Virus record (IMG/VR): IMGVR_UViG_3300048587_000624
Location: 1-20,050 of that record
DNA: 20,050 nt
Strand: one strand, 5' to 3'
DNA from: a virus
Positions 12,960 through 18,344 of the stretch are shown here, one piece after another; the first letter of the stretch is position 1; every line of letters starts with the position of its first letter. The position numbers and the translations under genes were made by a program. The notes under the pieces are model-generated. The model had not been told where the DNA came from. It saw nothing but the letters and a program-made list of their open reading frames with translations, and made no database searches.

Positions 12960-13531
12960 GGCTTTGCTCCCGCTGCGAGCGCGGACTCGACAGCCTCCAG
13001 CATGCGGTTGCGCGCGGCGATGTCCTCGGCGATCTCGCGCTGCGCGATGCGCAGTTCCTCGGGCGACGCCCCGTCGAGCAGATCCGCCGCCGCCACCTCA
13101 GCCTGGGCGCCCTCCGTCAGCATGGAGCGGAAGAGCGGGCCGATGGCCTCGATGGAAGCCTCGCCGCCGACCGTGCGGCAGGCGATGCCGAAGGGCCGCA
13201 GCATCTCGTCCAGGGCGTGCAGGCGCAGCCCGTCCGGCAGCGCCGCCAGGATCGAGGGGATGAAGTTCGCCGGCAGGTGGTTGCGGTCCTTGGTGACGTC
13301 GTCCAGCCAGCGGAAGATGCGGTCGGCGTTGACCCGCATGCGCTCGAAGGTGTCGCGCGTCGGCGGGTCGAAGGCGATGCCGGTGGCGCGCGGGCCGCCG
13401 ATGCGCTCATGCGCCTGCACGATCATGCCGGCCACCGACTCCCGGCTCCAGCCGTTGTCGCGCCGCCACTCCTCGACGGCGCCGCGCAGCGTGGCGATCC
13501 AGGTGGCGGGAATGTGCGTGCGATGCTGCAT
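12956..13531 (-). CDS. YdaT/CII-like phage regulator
   Basis: A 191-aa protein. The first two thirds resemble the YdaT family from lambdoid prophages: a helical start with AVEEWRRDNGWSRESVAGMI, then ERMRVNADRIFRWLDDVTKD, then LPANFIPSILAALPDGLRLH. A charged helical C terminus follows. YdaT was named as a toxin but in E. coli prophage CP-933P it acts as a CII-type transcription regulator. Its position as second gene of the leftward operon, after a small DNA-binding protein next to the repressor, matches the ydaS-ydaT arrangement. The start at 13531 has a GGGAG upstream but with longer than usual spacing. The family match is by eye and moderately sure. Confidence 0.7.
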   Translation of the reverse strand: MQHRTHIPATWIATLRGAVEEWRRDNGWSRESVAGMIVQAHERIGGPRATGIAFDPPTRDTFERMRVNADRIFRWLDDVTKDRNHLPANFIPSILAALPDGLRLHALDEMLRPFGIACRTVGGEASIEAIGPLFRSMLTEGAQAEVAAADLLDGASPEELRIAQREIAEDIAARNRMLEAVESALAAGAKP

Positions 13532-13551
13532 GACCTGTCGGCTCCCGGTGT

Positions 13552-13752
13552 CTAGGCTTTGGAAGGTGCGACGTCGGCCGCGACGAGCGGCAGGCCGGCC
13601 AGGTAGGCCTCGCGAGCGAGGGATGACCTCGAGCAGTGCTTCGCCTTGGCAATGCGTTTTGCATCGTCCAATTCGCCTGGCATGAGGCGGAGGGCGATGG
13701 GCTTTGTGGTGACAACGCCCTTCGGGTTGCGAGAGGTTGTGCGCTTAGGCAT
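13552..13752 (-). CDS. Ribbon-helix-helix DNA-binding protein (probable Cro-like role)
   Basis: A 66-aa protein with the pattern of an Arc/MetJ-type ribbon-helix-helix fold: beta strand KPIALRLM (17-24), helix GELDDAKRIAKAKH, turn at CSRSS, and helix LAREAYLAG. It has a basic N terminus (MPKRTTSRNPKG). It is the first gene of the leftward operon, directly after the sigma70-like promoter and opposite the CI-like repressor. That is where a Cro-type early repressor sits in lambdoid switches. The start at 13752 was selected because upstream in-frame sequence runs through the promoter. It may bind one of the operator sites in 13753-13834. Confidence 0.78.
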   Translation of the reverse strand: MPKRTTSRNPKGVVTTKPIALRLMPGELDDAKRIAKAKHCSRSSLAREAYLAGLPLVAADVAPSKA

Positions 13753-13767
13753 AGTGCATTCCGTATC

Positions 13768-13778
13768 AGTGTTACACA
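13768..13778. promoter_or_regulatory. AGTGTTACACA site at the leftward transcription start
   Basis: An imperfect palindrome (GTGT-T-ACAC core) that covers the expected start of leftward transcription, just past the -10. It recurs as AGTGTTACACT at 14177-14187 and as ACTGTTACACA at the recombinase start (1692-1702). It likely belongs to a second DNA-binding protein distinct from the one recognising GGG-N6-CCC. Confidence 0.55.
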
Positions 13779-13780
13779 AC

Positions 13781-13809
13781 AGAATAGGGGGAAATTTCCC
13801 GGATGTCAA
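13781..13809 (-). promoter_or_regulatory. Leftward early promoter, sigma70 type
   Basis: On the minus strand a perfect -35 TTGACA (plus 13809-13804) is followed by a 17-nt spacer and a -10 TATTCT (plus 13786-13781). Transcription should start near 13774, about 22 nt before the ribbon-helix-helix gene ATG. The palindrome GGGAAATTTCCC fills the spacer, so a bound dimer would block polymerase directly. This is the best promoter match I can see in the window. Confidence 0.82.
13789..13800. promoter_or_regulatory. Operator candidate GGGAAATTTCCC
   Basis: A perfect 12-bp palindrome lying exactly between the -35 and -10 of the leftward promoter. It has the size and symmetry of a dimeric repressor site. 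A related GGG-N6-CCC site lies 31 bp away, centre to centre, which is close to three helical turns. Confidence 0.7.
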
Positions 13810-13819
13810 CCAATGATGG

Positions 13820-13831
13820 GGGTTTTTTCCC
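13820..13831. promoter_or_regulatory. Second operator candidate GGG-T6-CCC
   Basis: The 12-mer GGGTTTTTTCCC repeats the GGG-N6-CCC plan of the palindrome at 13789-13800. It sits upstream of the leftward -35 and ends 3 bp before the CI-like repressor ATG, so binding could control repressor synthesis as well as the leftward promoter. It is only half as symmetric in its centre, as expected for a weaker site. Confidence 0.55.
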
Positions 13832-13834
13832 GAA

Positions 13835-14176
13835 ATGGGCGCAAGGCTTAAATCCGAGCGGAAGCGGCTCGGGTTTTCGCAGGAGGCGCTCTGCAAGCTG
13901 ATCGGCGTCAAGGACCCGAAAACGCTGCGCAGTTGGGAAAGCGGGGCGACGGCTCCCACATTGTTCGACCTGGCCGAGTTCGTCTCGGCGGGCGCGGATC
14001 TGATCTATATCGTCTCTGGAGACCGCGCCGTACCGGCGGTGACCATGGAGCGCACCGCCTACGAAAGGCCGGCCTATCGCGTGGCCGCGGCCGTCGCGGA
14101 AATGGCGCTGTCGCAGGAGGATGCCGAACTGCTGCTGGCCATGGCGCGGCGGCTAGCCAAGCCTGGGCACGAATGA
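13835..14176 (+). CDS. CI-like XRE-family repressor, short form
   Basis: A 113-aa protein whose N-terminal 60 residues form an XRE-type helix-turn-helix: MGARLKSERKRLGFSQEALC, then KLIGVKDPKTLRSWESGATA, then LFDLAEFVSAGADLIYIVSG. These are usual features of phage CI/Cro-type repressors. The C terminus is a short helical tail (VAAAVAEMALSQEDAELLLA), probably for dimerisation. There is no S24 LexA-like peptidase domain, so RecA-stimulated self-cleavage is not expected and induction must use another route, such as an antirepressor. The ATG is the only start in this frame downstream of a stop at 13814. There is no clear Shine-Dalgarno, and an operator candidate lies 3 bp upstream. Confidence 0.88.
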   Translation: MGARLKSERKRLGFSQEALCKLIGVKDPKTLRSWESGATAPTLFDLAEFVSAGADLIYIVSGDRAVPAVTMERTAYERPAYRVAAAVAEMALSQEDAELLLAMARRLAKPGHE

Positions 14177-14187
14177 AGTGTTACACT
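14177..14187. promoter_or_regulatory. AGTGTTACACT palindrome after the repressor gene
   Basis: An 11-bp palindrome around a central T starts directly after the repressor stop codon and lies 33 bp before the BRCT-protein ATG. It shares 10 of 11 bases with the site at 13768-13778. AT-rich sequence follows (TAAATAAATA), so an operator-controlled promoter for the accessory genes is possible. Confidence 0.5.
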
Positions 14188-14219
14188 AAATAAATACGCC
14201 AAAGGCATAGGGAGTTGTC

Positions 14220-14840
14220 ATGGTCGATTTAGGCGGTGAACGTACCAATTTCAATGCCAAGCGCCGTTTGGCCAGGGCGGTCGATCAACTCATCGGCATT
14301 TGTGCCGGCATCGCGGCGGATGGTGTGTGTAACGACGTCGAAGTTTTATTTCTTTCGACGTGGCTTGCTGAGAATATTGAGGTTTCCAATCAATTCCCAG
14401 GAGATCAGGTAGCCCGCCGCGTGCGGGCGATTCTCTCCGATGGGGTCGTGTCTGAGGAGGAACGCACAGACCTGCTGGAAACCCTGCAGCAGATCTCCGG
14501 CAACAGGTTCAATGAAACCGGCGCAGCTGCGGCCGAGGCGGCTGCAGTCCCGGCCGATGATGTGGACAGCATTCACTTTGTCGAGCGGCGATTTTGCTTC
14601 ACCGGAAAATTCGCCTACGGCCCGCGCAAGAAATGCCAGGATGCGGTCATGGCCAGGGGCGCGATTATCGATGACGACGTGACGAAGCAGACGCATTACC
14701 TCGTGCTCGGTGCCTTCGTTTCTCCGGATTGGAAGCATGAGAGCTACGGCAGAAAAATCGAGCGGGCCCATGCGTTGCGCGGGCAGGGGGGTGGGCCCCT
14801 CATTATTACAGAAGAAGTCTGGCTTTCCGCTCTCTCATAG
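14220..14840 (+). CDS. BRCT-domain protein with TerB-like N-terminal helices
   Basis: A 206-aa protein. Residues about 15-95 are helical with the pattern VDQLIGICAGIAADGVCNDV, then LFLSTWLAENIEVS and SDGVVSEEERTDLLETL, resembling TerB-like acidic helical domains with paired DG-type loops. An Ala-rich linker follows (100-112). Residues 120-205 are a BRCT domain like that of bacterial DNA ligase: FCFTGKFAYGPRKKCQDAVM, then GAIIDDDVTKQTHYLVLGAF, and the conserved Trp in EEVWLSAL (W201). GGGAG lies 5 nt before the ATG. BRCT domains bind DNA ends or phosphorylated partners. Related proteins occur as accessory genes beside prophage repressors. No ligase domain is present, and any DNA-sensing or defence role is inference. 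Confidence 0.85.
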   Translation: MVDLGGERTNFNAKRRLARAVDQLIGICAGIAADGVCNDVEVLFLSTWLAENIEVSNQFPGDQVARRVRAILSDGVVSEEERTDLLETLQQISGNRFNETGAAAAEAAAVPADDVDSIHFVERRFCFTGKFAYGPRKKCQDAVMARGAIIDDDVTKQTHYLVLGAFVSPDWKHESYGRKIERAHALRGQGGGPLIITEEVWLSALS

Positions 14841-14849
14841 TGGTGAAAG

Positions 14850-15227
14850 ATGAAGACGACGACAGCCGTCATTTTTACACTGTTCTCGGTGACGGTCATG
14901 GCCGGAGATGTCGGACGCGCGCTTGGAACAGAAACCTATCGCTTCCTCGAGCGTAGTGAGTCGCTGCTTGGGCGAGCCGCCGCCCAGATGGATCGTGATG
15001 CCTATGCAAGAGAGGTGCAGCGACCGGCCTCAGCCATGGCTCAGAAATGGCCACCGATGGGCGACGAATCAATCGACCGCTACCGGCGCTGCCAGATGGC
15101 GGTAAATGCATTCATGAACTACGCTGATGATCAGTTCAAGGCAGGCGGAAAGCTGCCTAAAACGACTCTGGCAGCAAAGGATTATTTTGAGCAGAAGCGA
15201 CAATGCAAGGCGTCCCTTGGACGTTGA
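14850..15227 (+). CDS. Predicted secreted small protein
   Basis: A 125-aa protein with a short signal peptide: MKTTTAVIFTLFSVTVMAGD, with likely cleavage after VMA (about residue 18). The mature part is helical and charged, with two cysteines (RRCQMAVNAFMNYADD and KRQCKASLG) that could pair in the periplasm. GGTGAAAG just before the ATG can serve as binding site, and the gene starts 9 nt after the BRCT gene stop, so both are probably in one transcript. No family is recognised. The region is less GC-rich than the replication genes, as often seen for cargo genes in prophages. Confidence 0.78.
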   Translation: MKTTTAVIFTLFSVTVMAGDVGRALGTETYRFLERSESLLGRAAAQMDRDAYAREVQRPASAMAQKWPPMGDESIDRYRRCQMAVNAFMNYADDQFKAGGKLPKTTLAAKDYFEQKRQCKASLGR

Positions 15228-15246
15228 AACCTAAAGGGGGTAGATT

Positions 15247-15423
15247 ATGTCTGGAGACAAAAAGCGGGCGCCAACGCCTGCACCGAAACCGCAACCGGCC
15301 CAGCCGCAACGGGAGCAAAGATCTGGGGTATTCCCGGGGCGCGATGTTGGCGGTTCGCAGACTGTAAGGCCAGTAGATCCGACCCCGCCGGCAAGCACCC
15401 GTCCACCGACCAAGGACAAATGA
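15247..15423 (+). CDS. Proline-rich 58-aa protein coupled to the 2TM gene
   Basis: A 58-codon ORF starting MSGDKKRAPTPAPKPQPAQP. It has a basic, proline-rich, probably disordered sequence to the end (VDPTPPASTRPPTKDK). AAGGGGG sits 7 nt upstream of the ATG. Its stop overlaps the next gene's start as ATGA, a sign of coupled translation with the two-TM protein. No hydrophobic or Cys residues stand out and no family is recognised. It may act as a partner or chaperone-like partner for the membrane protein. Confidence 0.7.
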   Translation: MSGDKKRAPTPAPKPQPAQPQREQRSGVFPGRDVGGSQTVRPVDPTPPASTRPPTKDK

Positions 15424-15956
15424 GCGAAGAACTGGATTACCTCTGGGACAAGCGGCACTCGGTGATATATCGCATCGAGCTGTCCGTGCTCTACCATCAG
15501 AAACGGTCGCGCTTTTTTGATGTGCTGGACAAGTCCGCCAAGGCCATCGCCGTGATCGGCGGCTCCGCTGCATTCTGGAAAATCGGCGGCGAGCCGAACA
15601 TGATGTACGTGGCCGCGCTGATCACGGTGAGCTCCACGTTCGCCCTGGTGTTCAGTTTCTCGGACCGTGCCAGGCGCCATTCAGAACTGGCCCGCGACTT
15701 CATCCAGCTTGAGGCGCAGATTGTCGGGAAAGGCGAGCGCGAATTCACCGAGGCGGATCTCGCCGGCTGGTCTGCGCAGTTGCACAGCCTCGAGGCCTCG
15801 GAGCCGGCGGCTTTGTCCGGTCTGGTGCGCCTGTGCCAGAACGAGCTCGCCGCAGCGTATGACCACCCTGAGCTTATCAAGCCACTCGGCCCCTTTCAGC
15901 GGCTCGTTGCCCATCTTTGGAATGTTGACCTGAAACAGCCAGCGGCACAGCGCTAG
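15420..15956 (+). CDS. Two-TM membrane protein, SLATT-like layout
   Basis: A 178-aa protein. An N-terminal helix (about 1-35; MSEELDYLWDKRHSVIYRIE) precedes two membrane segments (about 38-55, KSAKAIAVIGGSAAFWKIG; and 61-81, MMYVAALITVSSTFALVFSF). A cytoplasmic helical region follows: SDRARRHSELARDFIQLEAQ, then WSAQLHSLEASEPAAL and LVRLCQNELAAA. The order helix, TM pair, long helix resembles SLATT-type effector proteins linked to conflict systems, but I cannot verify homology. Similar proteins occur as cargo beside prophage repressors. Translation is coupled to the proline-rich gene. A role in superinfection exclusion or anti-phage defence is a hypothesis. It converges on the gene ending at 15966. 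Confidence 0.8.
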   Translation: MSEELDYLWDKRHSVIYRIELSVLYHQKRSRFFDVLDKSAKAIAVIGGSAAFWKIGGEPNMMYVAALITVSSTFALVFSFSDRARRHSELARDFIQLEAQIVGKGEREFTEADLAGWSAQLHSLEASEPAALSGLVRLCQNELAAAYDHPELIKPLGPFQRLVAHLWNVDLKQPAAQR

Positions 15957-15965
15957 GCTGCTGAC

Positions 15966-16334
15966 CTACTCTTTCACCGGCGTCCACTCGCCGCAGTGCT
16001 CTGATTTCCTGCCCTTTATTTTCGAGCAGGTGCGCTCGACCTCGACGCCGTCTGGTCGCGTGGTGCGCATCTTGATGTACACGCCGCCTTCGGCGATGAA
16101 GGTGTCGATGGCCTGGCGTGTGGCGATCTTGGCTCTGGCGATGCGCTTTTCTTCGTCGCCCTTGCGGGCATGCACCCTGATTAACAGCGTGCTGCCGAGC
16201 CCGTCGATATTGCTCACGCGGCAACGAATGCCGTCATGGTCTGCATTCATCGCGTCGCACAAGGCAGCGGTGGAGCCGGCGGCAGACGCCGGCGCCGCAA
16301 CAAGGACCGCGCAAGCCAGAATGAGCCTCTTCAT
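15966..16334 (-). CDS. Predicted periplasmic protein downstream of gpD
   Basis: A 122-aa protein with a clear signal peptide: MKRLILACAVLVAAPASAAG, cleavage likely after ASA (about residue 19). The mature part has four cysteines (LCDAMNADHDGIRCRVSN; RTCSKIKGRKSEHC) that may form two disulfides, and a beta-rich middle (LLIRVHARKG, VYIKMRTTRP). GGAGGGG precedes the ATG at 16334; the farther TTG at 16346 is less likely. It is the last leftward gene after the tail genes and meets the lysogeny cassette tail to tail. It could be late-expressed or a cargo gene. No family is recognised; it does not look like a spanin because no TM or lipobox is present. Confidence 0.8.
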   Translation of the reverse strand: MKRLILACAVLVAAPASAAGSTAALCDAMNADHDGIRCRVSNIDGLGSTLLIRVHARKGDEEKRIARAKIATRQAIDTFIAEGGVYIKMRTTRPDGVEVERTCSKIKGRKSEHCGEWTPVKE

Positions 16335-16410
16335 GATCCCCTCCAAACAGATCGCGACATTTCCGGATGATCTCGGCGCGCGCTGCCATGACGATCCGAT
16401 GCCCGGAATT

Positions 16411-17748
16411 TTACCCCGGGATCTCCGTCGCCCGGATCTCCAGCTCGAGTGTGGTGGTGTAGCCGCTGTCGTTGAGGTTGTGCGTCACGCGGACGATGAG
16501 CCAGTCGGTATTGTCGATCGAGGGCTTCCAGCCGGTGACGGTGGCCGGCACTTCCGGGGACAGGTCTGCCCGGCCGCGCGCCAGGGTGATGCTGAAGGCG
16601 GCCATGCCGCGCTGCAGCCGGCGCCACTCGGCGCGCGCGGCGCGCATGGCGTTGGTCTTGTTCGCGTAAACGTGGCGCAGCGTCTTGATGTTGTCGGCAC
16701 TGTGGTCGAAGGCGGATTCGGGCCGCGCGCCGGCGAGCCGCTCGGCGTCTCGCCGGGCCTGCCTGGCGGCGTTCTGCTTCGCCTTCTCCATGTCCGCTGC
16801 GCCGTAGGTGACCTCGCCCTGGGTGCCCAGCACCCTGTCGTCGTAGGCGACGCGCACGCCGGCGTACTGCGCCCGGAAGGCGGCCGACTTCGACAGCCGC
16901 TTCCATTCCTTAACAGCCAGCCGGTGGGCCCTGGCGCGGCTCTTCTGGGTCGTGCCCACGCTGCGGTACTGCGCGGCGCCGGCGGACGGCTGCGGCGCCG
17001 GCCGGCGGTTGCGCTCGACCTCGTCTTCCTCCTTGCCCCAGATCACCTCGCCCTTCGTGGCGTGCTCGGTGTCGTGCCAGTTGGCCCGGACGGCGGTGTA
17101 GGTCTCGCGGTCGGCGAGGCTGAAGCGGTGGCTGTCGCCGTCTTGCCGGGTGATGACGACGCGCTCGAGCGGCGTGCCGCTGGCACTCGCCGCGCTGCCC
17201 GTGGCCAGGAAGAGCAGCCGGCCGGCCTTGACCGTGGCGATGGCGTCGAACATGCCGGCCATGCGGGTGAGCAGGTTGGCGCTCGATTCATTGGTCTGGT
17301 CGATGTGCTCGATCACCTGCGCCGCCAGGCGCGCGTCGACCACCGGCACCAGGTCGTTTTCGGCGGCGACGGTGCGCACGATGTCGCCCACCGTCTTGCC
17401 GTGGAAAGAGCGCTCCATCTGGGTGGACAGGCCGCCGCGCAGGTCCGCGCTGCGGGCGCGGATGGTGAGGAGATCCGGCGCGCCGCTGTGCTCGATCTCG
17501 TCGACCGTGTAGCTGCCCTTGTCCTCGAGGCCGGTGTCCTCCCAGCCGATGGCGGCGCGGATCTCCGCGCCGCGCGGCGGCAGGTCCAGGCGGCCGTCGG
17601 TGTCGTCCAGCACGATGTCGAGCTGGTCGGCCTCGAAGCCGCGGTTGTCGGTGAGGGTGAGGCTGCCCAGGCGGCCTTTGAGGGTGGCGGTGACGTTTCG
17701 GCCGTCCACCGAGAGGTCGTAGATGGGGTGCGGGTGCGGCCTGATCAC
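16411..17748 (-). CDS. D: P2 gpD-like tail protein
   Basis: A 445-aa homologue of the P2 gene D tail protein (late control gene D family), baseplate hub-related and similar in fold to VgrG. After MIRPHPHPIYDLSVDGRNVT there are typical segments: LGSLTLTDNRGFEADQLDIV, DGRLDLPPRGAEIRAAIGW, and a conserved YTVDEIEHSGAPDLLTIRAR. Further typical blocks are FHGKTVGDIVRTVAAENDL, NESSANLLTRMAGMFDAIAT and the C-terminal WLIVRVTHNLNDSGYTTTLE. It begins with GTG at 17748 in a GTGA overlap with the gpU stop, a very common arrangement in P2-like phages. Length is near normal, with an expanded charged middle (about residues 255-345). In P2-like phages gpD joins the gpU/tube region and tail base. Confidence 0.93.
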   Translation of the reverse strand: MIRPHPHPIYDLSVDGRNVTATLKGRLGSLTLTDNRGFEADQLDIVLDDTDGRLDLPPRGAEIRAAIGWEDTGLEDKGSYTVDEIEHSGAPDLLTIRARSADLRGGLSTQMERSFHGKTVGDIVRTVAAENDLVPVVDARLAAQVIEHIDQTNESSANLLTRMAGMFDAIATVKAGRLLFLATGSAASASGTPLERVVITRQDGDSHRFSLADRETYTAVRANWHDTEHATKGEVIWGKEEDEVERNRRPAPQPSAGAAQYRSVGTTQKSRARAHRLAVKEWKRLSKSAAFRAQYAGVRVAYDDRVLGTQGEVTYGAADMEKAKQNAARQARRDAERLAGARPESAFDHSADNIKTLRHVYANKTNAMRAARAEWRRLQRGMAAFSITLARGRADLSPEVPATVTGWKPSIDNTDWLIVRVTHNLNDSGYTTTLELEIRATEIPG

Positions 17749-18338
17749 AGCAGCGCCATCAGGCTCTCGGTCATGGCGCCGAGGAGATCGACCTCTTCGT
17801 CGTCGACGCGCGTGAGCTTGATGCCGAAGTCGATCTTGCGCGCCGCGCCGTCCGGGAAGAACACGCTGCCGGTCTCGGTGATGTTCTCGATGATGAAGAG
17901 GCCGTAGAAGGTGCCGTCGCCCTGGATCAGCGGCCAGGCCTTGCCGGTGTCGGCCATCTCGCGCAGCAGCGCCAGCGAGATGCGGCCGCCGGTGAGCTCC
18001 GGGTAGAGCGTGCCGGAGAGGTCGATGGTGTCGTCGCCGGGGCCGATGTACTGCCTGGCCGGCCGCCGGCCGACGCGCGATGCCGACGGGTGGCGCCACT
18101 GCGTCTGCCGCGCGAGCTGCTGGTAGGGCACGGTGTAGAGGCCGAAAACGAACAAGCCCAGCGTCATCATCATCTGCGGCATCAGGCCGGCATAGCCGGG
18201 CAGGCTGGCCAGGCCGGGCAGGTTTGGCATTCCCGGCAGGTTGCCCAGCCCGGGGATGCTGGGCAGGCTTGGCAGGCTGGGCAGGCTGGGCAAGCCGCCC
18301 AGTCCGGCGAAGTTCGGGAGGTCCAGATCGTCGAGCAT
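17745..18338 (-). CDS. U: P2 gpU-like tail protein with proline-rich N-terminal extension
   Basis: A 197-aa protein. From about residue 56 it matches gpU: MMMTLGLFVFGLYTVPYQQL, then WRHPSASRVGRRPARQYIGP, and GDDTIDLSGTLYPELTGGRI, then EMADTGKAWPLIQGDGTFYG. P2 gpU starts directly at the MMM-LG segment, so residues 1-55 are extra: LDDLDLPNFAGLGGLP followed by triplets of the form xLP (SLP SLP SLP SIP). The start at 18338 has GGAG about 9 nt upstream, while the inner ATGs have no obvious binding site, so the extension is probably translated. gpU is a tail completion protein. The added stretch is encoded by 9-bp DNA repeats. Confidence 0.9.
   Translation of the reverse strand: MLDDLDLPNFAGLGGLPSLPSLPSLPSIPGLGNLPGMPNLPGLASLPGYAGLMPQMMMTLGLFVFGLYTVPYQQLARQTQWRHPSASRVGRRPARQYIGPGDDTIDLSGTLYPELTGGRISLALLREMADTGKAWPLIQGDGTFYGLFIIENITETGSVFFPDGAARKIDFGIKLTRVDDEEVDLLGAMTESLMALL
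18198..18296. repeat. Eleven imperfect 9-bp tandem units coding (x-L-P)n in gpU
   Basis: Eleven consecutive 9-bp units in one register, close to GGGCAGGCT on the plus strand. Units at 18261-18296 are the most regular: GGGCAGGCT, TGGCAGGCT, GGGCAGGCT, GGGCAAGCC. They code the tripeptides GLP, SLP, SLP, SLP, SIP, GLG, NLP, GMP, NLP, GLA, SLP on the minus strand. Such a tract can change length by slipped-strand replication without frameshift, because the unit is a multiple of three. Confidence 0.85.
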
Positions 18339-18344
18339 GGCCGC

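Larger units (their letters stand above)
13753..13834. promoter_or_regulatory. Divergent regulatory region (phage genetic switch)
   Basis: An 82-bp region between the divergent ribbon-helix-helix gene (leftward) and the CI-like repressor gene (rightward). It carries a leftward promoter and three candidate operators, listed separately. No obvious rightward promoter is seen. The repressor ATG (13835) has no Shine-Dalgarno nearer than a G5 run ending 12 nt upstream, so the repressor may be made from a leaderless mRNA. Confidence 0.8.

Noticed and set aside
15231-15680. 149-codon minus-strand open frame over the proline-rich and 2TM genes
   Set aside because: The plus strand has good ribosome binding sites, coupled overlap and a clear TM pair; the minus frame has no supporting feature.
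16030-17907. 625-codon plus-strand open frame opposite gpD
   Set aside because: Shadow of gpD. No signal or domain, and the first residues read through the periplasmic gene on the other strand.
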